35,892 bases of DNA from JBOGVA01 sp050692195 (GCA_050692195.1 JBOGVA010000044.1:1-35892), one strand, 5' to 3'. Shown: positions 13,776 to 22,111, counted from the stretch's first letter. Numbers and translations are program-made. The notes: generated from the letters alone by a model not told the origin.

Positions 13776-14708
13776 ATGGAGATGCGCAAGCTCGGGAATC
13801 AAGGCCCCGAGGTGTCCGTCGTCGGCTACGGGGCGTGGGAGGCGGGCGGCGACTTCTGGGGGCCGAACGAATCGGATGAAGCGGTCCTGGCGTCCATGCG
13901 CGCCGCCATGGACTCGGGCATGAACTGGATCGACACGGCTGAGGTCTACGGCAGCGGCAGGTCGGAACGGTTGGTGGGCCGGGCGGTGGAGGGGCGTCGC
14001 CAGGAGGTTCTGATCTTCACGAAGGTGGCCCCCCGCCCGGGCGGCTCCGGCTTCGAATCCATCCAGGTCAAGAAGGCCATCCGGGCGTCGCTCGACCGCC
14101 TGGGCGTGGAGTACGTGGACCTGTACCAGCTCCACTGGCCCGACAGGTCCGTCCCCCTCGAGGACACGTGGGGCGCCATGGCCGAGCTGGTGGAGGACGG
14201 ATCGGCCCGTCACATCGGCGTCTCGAGCTTCAGCAGGGCTCTGGTGGAGCGGTGCCTCGAGATCCGCCATGTGGACTCCGTCCAGAACAAGTTCTCCCTC
14301 CTGCACCAGGAGGACCGGCACGACCTCCTGCCCTGGCTCCACGAAAACGGCATCGGATACCTCGCGTATAGCCCGTTGGGACTGGGCCTGCTCGCCGGCG
14401 CGATCACGAAGGAAACGACATTCGGGGACCAGGACTTCAGGGGCGGGGGCCGGGGAGAGGTCCCCAGGGACTTCCGACCGCCCGACCTGGCCAGGATCCT
14501 GAAGCGCGTCGACAAGCTGCGGCCGATCGCCGATCGGCTGGGCACGACGGTGGCTCCCCTGGCCCTCAGGTGGGTGGTGGAGCAGACCGGGGTGACCGCC
14601 GCCATCGCCGGCAGCCGCAAGGCCGATCACGTGCGGAGCAACAGCACCGCGGGCGACCTGCGCCTGGACCGGCAGACCCTGGAGGAGATCGACGCGATCT
14701 TCTCCTAG
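13776..14708 (+). CDS. aldo/keto reductase
   Basis: A 310-residue NADPH-dependent oxidoreductase with (beta/alpha)8 barrel. Seen: the N-terminal MRKLGNQGPEVSVVGYGAW, the catalytic tetrad in order (Asp and Tyr in WIDTAEVYGSGRSE, Lys in IFTKV, His in YQLHWPD), IGVSSFSRALVE, QNKFSLLHQE, LAYSPLGLGLLAG and the cofactor-binding GSRKADHVRSN near the end. Substrate unknown; probably aldehydes or ketones. The ATG at 13776 has GAGGAGG six bases upstream; a second ATG lies two codons further on. The frame is open further upstream but shows no homology. Region 13641-13775 shows no strong promoter. Confidence 0.92.
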   Translation: MEMRKLGNQGPEVSVVGYGAWEAGGDFWGPNESDEAVLASMRAAMDSGMNWIDTAEVYGSGRSERLVGRAVEGRRQEVLIFTKVAPRPGGSGFESIQVKKAIRASLDRLGVEYVDLYQLHWPDRSVPLEDTWGAMAELVEDGSARHIGVSSFSRALVERCLEIRHVDSVQNKFSLLHQEDRHDLLPWLHENGIGYLAYSPLGLGLLAGAITKETTFGDQDFRGGGRGEVPRDFRPPDLARILKRVDKLRPIADRLGTTVAPLALRWVVEQTGVTAAIAGSRKADHVRSNSTAGDLRLDRQTLEEIDAIFS

Positions 14709-14726
14709 GTACCCGGTCGGCCCACG

Positions 14727-15791
14727 TCAGGCTCCGTGCTGCCGCTCCCGCTCCTGCCTCAGGCGCCTGCTCCCCTCGATGTAGGGCCCGGGATCCGTCA
14801 CCGAGGCAAGCTCGACCGCTTCGACAGGAAAGCCGCGGGCTCGAAGGATCAGCCGAACCTCGCCGACCTGCGCGTGGGCGATCCAGCTGAAGCCCTCGGA
14901 CAGCAGTTGGAACTCCACGCCCCGACCGTCGACCTCGATCGACACGGACCGCCATTCGGGATCGGGACGCGAGGCGATCTCTCGCTCCCGGGCCTCACGC
15001 CACGCGAAGGACTCTGTTCCCGACGAGGCCGGAGGAGGACGTTCCGCCTCGTGCCACAGCGACATGGCCAGGGACCTCGGGTGGACGTCGTATGGGTCGA
15101 CCGAGACCTCGACCCGGAGGCGGCTCCCCTGGTCCAGGAGATCGCCGTGAAGGAGCTCGAGGCTGGTGACCCCCTTCCCGTGGCCGCCCCAGCCACCGAG
15201 GAACCGGGGCCCTTCCCACGTCGGCGGCAGGCCGTAGAGGCGAAGGGGCGGCGATCGCCACATCTGCTCCTCGAGCCGCTCTCGCCTGGCCCAGCTTCGG
15301 GCCGGGCTGACCTCCAGCAGGAACTTGGTCCAAAGATCCTCCCCGGGCCCGGCCCAGCGGGCGCCGCGCAATGCCGTAGCCATGGAGGCCAGCCAAACCC
15401 CCGCCACGACACCGGCCGCCGTGGCCCACCATGGCCACCCCAGCAGCAGGTCCAGACCGATCCCGAGGACCAAGCCCACGCCGGCGGCCATCAGGTAGAC
15501 GAGCGGGTTAGGCATCGCCGTCCGGCGATCTGCCACCACGCGCAACAGGCGCGCAGGTAGCGTCCACCAGGCCCGGGACATGGGGGCGTAGGCCACGAGC
15601 GAACCCCAGCCTCCAGCGTCGTAGCCGCATGACCGGCAGGTCCAACGAGACGGTCTCCAGGGGCCGCCGTGGCGGCGTCCCCCTCCCAGCCAATCGATGA
15701 ACGACTCCCACAGCCCCGGCCCGGTCAACACCCAGTCGCTGGCCCCGCACTGCGGGCAGGCCTCGGGCGTTTCGGAGTCGAGTACCGTCAC
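14727..15791 (-). CDS. zinc-ribbon membrane protein of unknown function
   Basis: A 354-residue protein I cannot assign. Seen: an N-terminal zinc ribbon with CPQCGASDW and, about 35 residues on, TCRSCGYDAGGW (two C-x2-C pairs); then LVYLMAAGVGLVLGIGLDLLLGW and WWATAAGVVAGVWLASMATAL, two likely membrane spans around residues 95-145; then a soluble C-terminal half of about 200 residues rich in Trp, Arg and Glu, with strand-like RLRVEVSVDPYDV and WRSVSIEVDGRGVEFQLL. The GTG start at 15791 is the only reasonable one after the KorB stop, 56 bases upstream; its ribosome site is poor. Convergent with the aldo/keto reductase gene. Confidence 0.6.
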   Translation of the reverse strand: MTVLDSETPEACPQCGASDWVLTGPGLWESFIDWLGGGRRHGGPWRPSRWTCRSCGYDAGGWGSLVAYAPMSRAWWTLPARLLRVVADRRTAMPNPLVYLMAAGVGLVLGIGLDLLLGWPWWATAAGVVAGVWLASMATALRGARWAGPGEDLWTKFLLEVSPARSWARRERLEEQMWRSPPLRLYGLPPTWEGPRFLGGWGGHGKGVTSLELLHGDLLDQGSRLRVEVSVDPYDVHPRSLAMSLWHEAERPPPASSGTESFAWREAREREIASRPDPEWRSVSIEVDGRGVEFQLLSEGFSWIAHAQVGEVRLILRARGFPVEAVELASVTDPGPYIEGSRRLRQERERQHGA

Positions 15792-15847
15792 CGCCCAGGC
15801 TCGGCGGCGACCGCGCCTCCTGCTGACTCGGCGTGGCGGCTGGGGCC

Positions 15848-16885
15848 CTAGCGGACCACCCACGTATCGCCCGATTGCAGCAGCCTGGCCAGGTCGCCAG
15901 GACCGAGCTTCTCCGTGGCCGCTTCGATCTGGCGATCCATCAGCTCGCCGTACACGGGCCGGGCCACGTCGCGGAACACCCCGATCGCCGTGGGCTGGGT
16001 CGGCCCCCCGGACAGGTGCGCCAGGGCGAAGGCGGAGCTGGGATCCTCGCGATGCGCGTCGTGTACGTAGACCAGCTCCTCCGGGACCTCCTCCGTGTCG
16101 GCGATCCGCAGGGTCCCGTCGTATTCGACCGCCACGCACCTCTCGCCGTTCGTACCGAACACCACGGGCTTGCCTTGCTCCAGCCGGATCTGGTTCAAGC
16201 CCTTGGTCTCCTTGCCGGTGAGGGCGATGAACGCGTCGTCGTTGAACACGTTGCAGTTCTGGTAGATCTCGATGAACGACGTCCCCTGATGGGCCGCGGC
16301 CTGTCGGAGGACGCCCGTCAGATGCGCGCGGTCGACGTCGATGCTCCGGGCCACGAAGGTCGCCTCCGCGCCCAGAGCCAGGGCGACGGGATTGAAGGGA
16401 TGGTCCAACGATCCGAAGGGTGTGGACTTGGTGACCTTGCCCTCCTCGCTGGTCGGCGAGTACTGGCCCTTCGTCAGGCCGTAGATCTGGTTGTTGAACA
16501 TCAGCACCTTGACGTTGATGTTGCGACGGAGCGAGTGGATCAGATGGTTGCCCCCGATGGAGAGAGCGTCTCCGTCGCCGGTCACGATCCATACGTCGAG
16601 GTCGGGCCGGGCCGTGGCCAGTCCCGTGGCGATGGCCGGGGCCCGCCCGTGGATCCCGTGCACCCCATAGGTGTCCATGTAGTAGACGAACCGGCCCGAG
16701 CAGCCGATCCCCGTCACGAACACGATCTTGTGCGGGGGGATGCCCAGATCTGGCATCAGTCCCTGGACCGCGGAAAGGATCGCGTAGTCCCCGCATCCCG
16801 GGCACCACCGGACTTCCTGGTCGCTGACGAAGTCCTTCTTGGTCAGCGTGCCCGCCACGGCCTGGCCGTTCCCTTCATCGGCCAC
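15848..16885 (-). CDS. korB: 2-oxoacid:ferredoxin oxidoreductase, beta subunit
   Basis: A 345-residue thiamine diphosphate subunit of 2-oxoglutarate (or another 2-oxoacid):ferredoxin oxidoreductase, which makes acyl-CoA, CO2 and reduced ferredoxin. Seen: WCPGCGDYAILSAVQ (Cys 28 and 31), GIGCSGRF, the thiamine diphosphate motif TGDGDALSIGGNHLIHSLRRNINV, FNNQIYGLTKGQYSPTS and the conserved CNVFNDDAF. The three N-terminal Cys and the CNVF Cys fit the single [4Fe-4S] cluster of this class. GTG start with AGGAGG nine bases upstream, four codons' width after the KorA stop codon (three-base gap). Actinobacteria use KorAB as a replacement for 2-oxoglutarate dehydrogenase. Confidence 0.93.
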   Translation of the reverse strand: MADEGNGQAVAGTLTKKDFVSDQEVRWCPGCGDYAILSAVQGLMPDLGIPPHKIVFVTGIGCSGRFVYYMDTYGVHGIHGRAPAIATGLATARPDLDVWIVTGDGDALSIGGNHLIHSLRRNINVKVLMFNNQIYGLTKGQYSPTSEEGKVTKSTPFGSLDHPFNPVALALGAEATFVARSIDVDRAHLTGVLRQAAAHQGTSFIEIYQNCNVFNDDAFIALTGKETKGLNQIRLEQGKPVVFGTNGERCVAVEYDGTLRIADTEEVPEELVYVHDAHREDPSSAFALAHLSGGPTQPTAIGVFRDVARPVYGELMDRQIEAATEKLGPGDLARLLQSGDTWVVR

Positions 16886-16888
16886 GGG

Positions 16889-18727
16889 TCAAAGCCTCCT
16901 CAGGATCTGCTCTTCCATCTCCGCCGCGAAGATGGGCTGGCCCTGGACCTTCGTATAGCTCTCGGCGTCGATCAGGAACTCCGCCCGGATCACCTTCACC
17001 AGCTGGCCGGTGTTCATCTCGGGGACCAGGACCTTTCCGTATCGTCGCACCACGTCCCCCGTGTTGCTGGGCAGCGGGTTCAGGTGGGTGAGATGGGCCG
17101 ACGCCACCTTCTTGCCCTTCCCCCGGACCCGGCGGACCGCCGCGGTGATCGCCCCGTAGGTCGACCCCCACCCGAGCACCAGGAGCTCAGCGTCGCCGGT
17201 CTCGTCGTCCACCTCCAGAGGGGGAACGTCCTCGGCGATCTTGGCCACCTTCGCCGCACGAAGCAGGGTCATCCTCTCGTGGTTCTGCGGGTCGTATGAG
17301 ATGCCCCCGGTCACGTCTTCCTTCTCCAGGCCGCCGATCCGGTGCACCAGCCCGGGCGTGCCGGGGATGGCCCAGGGGCGGGCCAGGTTGTAGTCGCGGA
17401 GGTACGGCATGAAGCCGTCGTCGTGATTGACCTGCGTGGCGAACTTCGGATCGATGTCGGGCAGGCTCTGGACATCGGGCAGCTTCCACGGCTCCGAGGA
17501 GTTGCCGAGAAAGGTGTCGGACAGCAGGATCACGGGCGTCCGGTACTTGACGGCGATACGGACCGCTTCCATGGCCGCGTCGAAGCACTCGGCGGGTGTC
17601 CGCGAGGCCACGATGGGGATCGGTGACTCTCCATGCCGGCCCCACATCGCCGCCAGGAGGTCCGCTGCCTCTGTCTTCGTGGGCATTCCGGTCGACGGGC
17701 CTGCGCGCTGGATGTCCACGATGATCATGGGGAGCTCCAGGGTCACGGCCAGGCCGATCATCTCCTGCTTGAGGTCCAGCCCGGGCCCGCTCGTCCCGGT
17801 TACGCCAAGGTGCCCGCCGAAGGACGAACCGAGCGCGGCTCCCGCGGCGGCGATCTCGTCCTCGGCCTGGAGGGTCCGGACGCCGAAGTTCTTGTGCCGG
17901 GAGAGCTCGTGCAGCAGTTCGGACGCCGGCGTGATCGGGTAGCTCGCGTAGAAGATCGGAAGGCCGCTCTTGACGCTGGCCGCGATCAGGCCCCAGGCGA
18001 GCGCCGTGGCGCCCGACACGTTCCGATACGTGCCGGGAGCAGCCGGCGCCTTCTTCACCTCGTAGGTGTGCGCAAACAGCTCGGTGGTCTCACCGAAGTT
18101 GTACCCGGCCTTGAACGCGGCGAGGTTGGCCTCGAGGATGGTGGGCTTGCTCTTGAACTTCTTCTCCAGCCACTTCGTGGTGACCTCGGTCGGCCGGCCG
18201 TACATCCACGACACCAGACCGAGGGCGAACATGTTCTTCGCCCGCTCCGCCTCCTTCTTGGTGATGTCCACCCCTTCTGTGGCGCGAAGCGTGATCGAGG
18301 TCATCGGCACCTTGTAGACCTGGTAGCCCTCGAGCGAGCCGTCGGCGAGGGGATCCGAGGAGTACCCCGCCTTCTCCAGGTTGCGCTCGAGGAAGGCGTC
18401 CTCGTTGACGATGAGGGTCCCACCCTTCTCCAGGTCGCGGATGTTGGCCCTGAGCGCGGCCGGGTTCATGGCCACCAGGACGTTCGGCGCATCCCCCGGG
18501 GTGACGATGTCTCGGGAGGCGAAGTGGATCTGGAAGGCCGAGACCCCCGCCAGCGTCCCCGCCGGGGCCCGGATCTCGGCCGGAAAGTCCGGCAGGGTGG
18601 CGAGATCGTTGCCCACGATGGCCGTAGCGGTGGTGAACCGGTCGCCGGTGAGCTGCATCCCGTCCCCCGAGTCACCGGCGAACCTCACGACCACGTGTTC
18701 CTTCTCGATGACCGACCGGCCCGCCAT
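16889..18727 (-). CDS. korA: 2-oxoacid:ferredoxin oxidoreductase, fused gamma-alpha subunit
   Basis: A 612-residue partner of KorB. Domains in order: gamma domain (about residues 10-190) with VVRFAGDSGDGMQLTGDRF and FPAEIRAPAGTLAGVSAFQI; linker; alpha pyruvate-ferredoxin oxidoreductase domain from about 225 with YPITPASELLHELSRHK, TLQAEDEIAAAGAALGSSFGG and TGTSGPGLDLKQEMIGLA; then a C-terminal transketolase-like domain with LLVLGWGSTYGAI. The gamma-alpha fusion is the standard actinobacterial KorA form. I choose ATG 18727 rather than the adjacent GTG 18730, because AGGAG then sits at a better distance. The pair follows the HesB-like Fe-S carrier on the same strand. Confidence 0.93.
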   Translation of the reverse strand: MAGRSVIEKEHVVVRFAGDSGDGMQLTGDRFTTATAIVGNDLATLPDFPAEIRAPAGTLAGVSAFQIHFASRDIVTPGDAPNVLVAMNPAALRANIRDLEKGGTLIVNEDAFLERNLEKAGYSSDPLADGSLEGYQVYKVPMTSITLRATEGVDITKKEAERAKNMFALGLVSWMYGRPTEVTTKWLEKKFKSKPTILEANLAAFKAGYNFGETTELFAHTYEVKKAPAAPGTYRNVSGATALAWGLIAASVKSGLPIFYASYPITPASELLHELSRHKNFGVRTLQAEDEIAAAGAALGSSFGGHLGVTGTSGPGLDLKQEMIGLAVTLELPMIIVDIQRAGPSTGMPTKTEAADLLAAMWGRHGESPIPIVASRTPAECFDAAMEAVRIAVKYRTPVILLSDTFLGNSSEPWKLPDVQSLPDIDPKFATQVNHDDGFMPYLRDYNLARPWAIPGTPGLVHRIGGLEKEDVTGGISYDPQNHERMTLLRAAKVAKIAEDVPPLEVDDETGDAELLVLGWGSTYGAITAAVRRVRGKGKKVASAHLTHLNPLPSNTGDVVRRYGKVLVPEMNTGQLVKVIRAEFLIDAESYTKVQGQPIFAAEMEEQILRRL

Positions 18728-18771
18728 CACACTCCTCTAATCGACGGTGAGGTGGTTTTACCCGCAGCCAC

Positions 18772-18787
18772 GGCTTCCGGAGAAGCC
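18772..18787 (-). repeat. hairpin between the Fe-S carrier and korA
   Basis: On the minus strand GGCTTC-TCCG-GAAGCC, a six-pair stem with a four-base loop, lies just after the stop of the HesB-like gene (18794) and 45 bases before korA. No U-run follows, so it is at best a weak or factor-dependent terminator, or an mRNA-stabilising stem. Confidence 0.4.
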
Positions 18788-18793
18788 CAGGGC

Positions 18794-19114
18794 CTAGTGG
18801 AAGGAGTGGCCGCAGGCACAGCCGCCCTGGGCGAGCGGGTTGTCGATGGTGAACCCGGACTGCTCCAGGGTGTCGACGAAGTCGATCTTGGCTTCCTTCA
18901 GGTACGGCACGCTCATCCGGTCGACCACCACGCGGACGCCGAAGTGCTCCGCCGCAACGTCGGCATCGCCCACCTCGTCGTCAAGAAACATGGCGTACCT
19001 GAGCCCGGAGCAGCCGCCTGGCTGGACGGCCACCCGCAGGGCGATGTCCAGCCGTCCCTCCTGCTCCAGGAGCTCCTTGACCTTGTCGGCCGCGGACTGC
19101 GTCAAGGTGATCAT
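18794..19114 (-). CDS. HesB/IscA/ErpA-type iron-sulfur carrier
   Basis: A 106-residue A-type carrier that takes assembled Fe-S clusters to target enzymes. Seen: the three ligand Cys at 35 (PGGCSGLRY), 99 and 101 (GGCACGHSFH), the N-terminal ITLTQSAADKVKELL helix and VDTLEQSGFTIDNP. It is more like ErpA than SufA, and lies next to korAB, whose product needs a cluster; delivery to KorB is a reasonable inference. A perfect TATAAT box ends eight bases before the ATG, so it has its own leaderless promoter within the 31 bases after the YbaK-like gene. Confidence 0.93.
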   Translation of the reverse strand: MITLTQSAADKVKELLEQEGRLDIALRVAVQPGGCSGLRYAMFLDDEVGDADVAAEHFGVRVVVDRMSVPYLKEAKIDFVDTLEQSGFTIDNPLAQGGCACGHSFH

Positions 19115-19122
19115 AGGCCTCG

Positions 19123-19128
19123 ATTATA
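19123..19128 (-). promoter_or_regulatory. -10 TATAAT of the HesB/ErpA gene (leaderless)
   Basis: A perfect minus-strand TATAAT, eight bases before the ATG at 19114 and inside the short gap after the upstream gene. No good -35 box, so recognition may rest on the -10 element. Confidence 0.6.
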
Positions 19129-19145
19129 GCTGCCCGTTTCCACAT

Positions 19146-19616
19146 CTACTCCTGCCTGAAGTCCTCCACCCGACCGGCCGCGAGCCGAACCAGGTCATCC
19201 GGTCGAATGGGAAAGACCGCGTCAGGAGCCCCCGCCGCGGCCCACAGCTCGTCGTGGCCCATCAGGTCGCGGTCCACCAGCACCCGAAGCTTGCCGGGAT
19301 GACCGAACGGTGGGGTTCCTCCGATGGCGAACCCCGTGGCCGCTCGGGCTTGCTCCGGGGTGGCCGCCCGGACCGTACCGGCACCGAGCAGGCCGGCCAG
19401 TCGCACGGGGTCGGCCCGGTTCGGCCCGGAGGTCAGTGCCAGGAAGGGCTCCCCGTCGGCCATGAACACGAGCGACTTCACGATCTGGCCGATCTCACAA
19501 CCCACGGCTCTCGCGGCATCGGCCGCCGTCCTCGTGCCCTGAGGGAAACGGTGGACCTCCAGGGCGAAGCCGGCGGTCCTCGTCGCCCGCTCGAAGCGCT
19601 CAACCGACTTCGGCAC
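19146..19616 (-). CDS. YbaK/ProX-type aminoacyl-tRNA deacylase domain protein
   Basis: A 156-residue protein of the YbaK/EbsC family, which removes mischarged amino acids from tRNA (for example Ala or Cys from tRNA-Pro). Seen: the opening VERFERATRTAGFALEVHRFPQGTRTAADAARAVGCEIGQIVKSLVFM with the conserved IVKSLVF Lys-Ser, FLALTSGPNRADP, and the GG-PPFGH loop (FAIGGTPPFGHP) near the active site, then VLVDRDLM. Its substrate is unknown. The start is not certain: GTG 19616 or GTG 19622, both within the last codons of the glycerate kinase gene (overlap 17 or 23 bases). Translation is therefore coupled to the kinase. Confidence 0.85.
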   Translation of the reverse strand: MPKSVERFERATRTAGFALEVHRFPQGTRTAADAARAVGCEIGQIVKSLVFMADGEPFLALTSGPNRADPVRLAGLLGAGTVRAATPEQARAATGFAIGGTPPFGHPGKLRVLVDRDLMGHDELWAAAGAPDAVFPIRPDDLVRLAAGRVEDFRQE

Positions 19617-20736
19617 TGGCACCCCGCGATCGAGCTCCCCGGGCCACCTCCGCCGCGAGGTCCTCCAGCAGCGCCGGCGCGCGCTCCAGGGAAGCATCGA
19701 GGCCGAACCGATCGGCCAGGGCGAAGGCTCGCGCGCCCGACCCCGAGACCCTGCTCTGCCCGCAGAGGACGACGGCGGGAACTCCCGCCTCCCTCGCCGC
19801 AAGGAGCACGCCGGCCGGAGCCTTGCCGTGAAACGACTGATCGTCGAAGGTCCCTTCTCCGGTGATCACCAGATCGGCCCGAGCCAGCCGCTCGGGAAGC
19901 CGCACTGCCTCCATCACCACAGCGACCCCAGGCCGGATCCTGGCGCCCAGGAACGCGATCAGTCCCGCACCCAGGCCGCCGGCCGCGCCGGCCCCGGGCA
20001 GGTTCCGCACGTCGATCGCCAGGTCCCGGTGCACGACCGCGGCAAAGTGCCCCAGCGCCTTGTCCAAGAGCGCGACGTCTTCCGGCGAGGCGCCCTTCTG
20101 GGGGCCGTACACGGCCGAGGCCCCCTGGGGCCCGACGAGCGGATTGTCCACGTCCGTGGCCACCACGAACCTCGCCGCCCGGGCCGCAGGATCCAGGGTC
20201 CTCATGTCGATCCGGCCTAGCCGCAGCAAGGACGCGCCGCCCGGGCGGAGGTCCCTTCCCTCCTCGTCCAAGAGCCTCACTCCGAGGGCCTGCGCCATTC
20301 CCGCTCCCGCGTCGTTCGTCGCGCTTCCACCGATGCACACCAGGACGTCCTTCACCCCTCGGCGGCAGGCGTGCAGGATGAGGTCCCCGGTTCCTCTGGT
20401 GCTGGTCCTCTTGGGGTCGCGGCGGGCCGGAGAGATCAGCGCCAACCCGGAGGCCCGGGCCATCTCGATGATGGCAAGCGGCCCGTCCTCCGTCGGGGCG
20501 ATCCCGAACTCGGCCTCGACCGGATCACCGAGCGGATCGGACACCGTGACCCGATGCCGCTCGCCCCCCAGTGCTGCGAGCAGAGCGTCCAGGGTCCCCT
20601 CTCCCCCGTCGGCCATCGGTACGGTCTCGATCTCCGCCGACGGCTGGGCCCTGCGCCACCCTCGGGCGATGGCCTCGGCCGCCTCCCCGGCGGTGAGCGT
20701 TCCCTTGAACTTGTCCGGCGCCACCAGGACCCGCAT
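19600..20736 (-). CDS. glycerate kinase (GlxK/GarK family)
   Basis: A 378-residue glycerate 2-kinase type enzyme, phosphorylating D-glycerate from glyoxylate, serine or glucarate breakdown. Seen: the N-terminal MRVLVAPDKFKGTLTAGEAAEAIARG, TVPMADGGEGTLDALL, CIGGSATNDAGAGMAQALG, TDVDNPLVGPQGASAVYGPQKGA and ITGEGTFDDQSFHGKAPAGV, all hallmarks of the family. Length is normal. The ATG at 20736 is the canonical N-terminus and lies seven bases after TACCCT (20749-20744), implying a leaderless mRNA. The divergent MOSC gene starts 26 bases away. The end overlaps the YbaK-like gene. No glyoxylate carboligase or tartronate reductase is nearby. Confidence 0.92.
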   Translation of the reverse strand: MRVLVAPDKFKGTLTAGEAAEAIARGWRRAQPSAEIETVPMADGGEGTLDALLAALGGERHRVTVSDPLGDPVEAEFGIAPTEDGPLAIIEMARASGLALISPARRDPKRTSTRGTGDLILHACRRGVKDVLVCIGGSATNDAGAGMAQALGVRLLDEEGRDLRPGGASLLRLGRIDMRTLDPAARAARFVVATDVDNPLVGPQGASAVYGPQKGASPEDVALLDKALGHFAAVVHRDLAIDVRNLPGAGAAGGLGAGLIAFLGARIRPGVAVVMEAVRLPERLARADLVITGEGTFDDQSFHGKAPAGVLLAAREAGVPAVVLCGQSRVSGSGARAFALADRFGLDASLERAPALLEDLAAEVARGARSRGASAEVG

Positions 20737-20743
20737 GTGGGCC

Positions 20744-20753
20744 AGGGTACAAT
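20744..20753. promoter_or_regulatory. divergent promoter with overlapping -10 boxes sharing one TA
   Basis: AGGGTACAAT in the 26-base gap between two divergent starts. Minus strand: TACCCT (20749-20744), seven bases before the ATG at 20736. Plus strand: TACAAT (20748-20753), nine bases before the GTG at 20763. The hexamers share the TA at 20748-20749, exactly as at 5856-5865 (AGGGTAGCAT). Confidence 0.6.
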
Positions 20754-20762
20754 CACCCGCCG

Positions 20763-21215
20763 GTGAGGGGTTCCATCGCTTCGATCCAGACCTGTTTGGG
20801 CCAGCGGGCCCCGATGCAGCCGCTGGACGAGACACACCTGGTCCAGGGCGGCATCGCCGGAGACGCCCACTTCGCGCCGGAGTCGGCTCGGCAGCTCCTG
20901 CTGGCGGACCAAGAGTCGCTGCTCGCGCTGGGCGTTTCCCCCGGCGACATCAAGGAGAACCTCACGCTCCAGGGCGTCGGCGTCATGGACCTGCCCGCGG
21001 GTACACGTCTGGCCCTCGGAGAGGCCGAGATCCAGATCACGAAGGAGTGCGAGCCCTGTTCCCGCATGGACGAGATCCGCTGGGGGCTGAAGGAGCAGCT
21101 GGTGGGTCGGCGCGGGATGTACGCACGGGTCGTCAGGCCCGGAAGGGTTCGACTGGGCGACCCCGTCCGCGTCCTCGGTGAGGCAGGCGACGGGCCCGGG
21201 GAGATGCCGGCGTGA
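20763..21215 (+). CDS. MOSC-domain protein
   Basis: A 150-residue stand-alone MOSC (molybdenum cofactor sulfurase C-terminal) domain. Seen: the opening GSIASIQTCLGQRAPM, GGIAGDAHFAPESARQLLLADQESLLALG, the ENLTLQGVGVMDLPAGTRLALGEAEIQIT core and the conserved Cys in KECEPCSRMDEI that is proposed to carry sulfur or bind the cofactor. Its acceptor or substrate is unknown; such proteins serve in detoxification of N-hydroxylated compounds or in moving sulfur to metal cofactors. GTG start nine bases after TACAAT, so probably leaderless. The TGA stop overlaps the next gene's GTG. Confidence 0.88.
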   Translation: MRGSIASIQTCLGQRAPMQPLDETHLVQGGIAGDAHFAPESARQLLLADQESLLALGVSPGDIKENLTLQGVGVMDLPAGTRLALGEAEIQITKECEPCSRMDEIRWGLKEQLVGRRGMYARVVRPGRVRLGDPVRVLGEAGDGPGEMPA

Positions 21216-22042
21216 CCCTCGACCGGGCGTGGCTGCTGGCCACCGCTCGGAACGAGCGCGAGGCCCTCGGGCGCACCATCCAATACACCCCTCCCGACCG
21301 CTGGGAGCTTCCGAGCGTCAGCCCCGGCTGGCGCAACCGGGACATCGTGGCTCACCTGGCAGGCTCGGAGGTCGCCGCGGCCGCGGCCCTGGCGGACGAG
21401 ACGACGTCGGAGATGGAGGGTTTCCTCAGGAGCCGGGAGGGCGAGCCGTACACGCTCGAGGACCTGAACGAGCACATGGTCGCGCGCCGGGCGAACGAGC
21501 CGTTTCGAACCGTGGTCGGGGAATGGGGCCAGGCCGCCGACCTGTTCCTGGCCCGGGCCTCCAAGATCACGGCCCAGGAGTGGACGTCGCGCAAGGTCAT
21601 GTGGACGATCGGTGAGATCGGGGTGAGCTACCTCGTCCAGTCCCGGGTCATGGAGTGGTGGCTGCACGGCGAGGACATCCTGGCGGGAGGAGGGAACCCT
21701 CCGCGGCTGGAGCATCCCCCCATCTTCTGCGTCAACGACCTGGCGATCCGTACGATCCCCTACGCACTGGCCCTGGCCGGACTCTCGTTCCGAGGCAAGA
21801 GCTTGAAGGTCGACCTCGACGCCGTGGGAGGCGGATCCTGGCACTGGGGGCTGGCTCCACGCGAGATCCCCTTAGAGGGAAAGGTCCCCGATGCCTTGAT
21901 CACCGGCCGCGCCCACGCCTTCGCCCTGGTGGCGGGCCGCCGGGTGCCCGCCGAGCACTACCTGGCGGAAGGCATACTGCAGACCGGCGGAAACGACGCC
22001 CTGGCAGAGACGATCCTCCTGCACCTGCGGGCCTTCGCCTGA
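21212..22042 (+). CDS. MDMPI-domain (mycothiol-dependent maleylpyruvate isomerase-like) protein
   Basis: A 276-residue protein of the DinB/MDMPI fold. Seen: an N-terminal four-helix region with WRNRDIVAHLAGSEVAAAAAL (metal-ligand His) and, about 120 residues later, LVQSRVMEWWLHGEDILAG (the conserved Glu and His of the second helix), then a C-terminal SCP2/MDMPI-C-like alpha-beta part (VDLDAVGGGSWHWGLAP, ITGRAHAFALVAGRR). Family members use mycothiol as cofactor or thiol acceptor; whether this one isomerises maleylpyruvate or modifies another substrate is unknown. GTG start overlapping the MOSC stop codon (GTGA), hence coupled translation. Confidence 0.82.
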   Translation: MTLDRAWLLATARNEREALGRTIQYTPPDRWELPSVSPGWRNRDIVAHLAGSEVAAAAALADETTSEMEGFLRSREGEPYTLEDLNEHMVARRANEPFRTVVGEWGQAADLFLARASKITAQEWTSRKVMWTIGEIGVSYLVQSRVMEWWLHGEDILAGGGNPPRLEHPPIFCVNDLAIRTIPYALALAGLSFRGKSLKVDLDAVGGGSWHWGLAPREIPLEGKVPDALITGRAHAFALVAGRRVPAEHYLAEGILQTGGNDALAETILLHLRAFA

Positions 22043-22111
22043 CATCCGGCGGGCGGGCTCGAACTCTGGCCCCTGCTTGCTCGTACTAGTTCCCGTGGGC
22101 CGCATTCGTCG

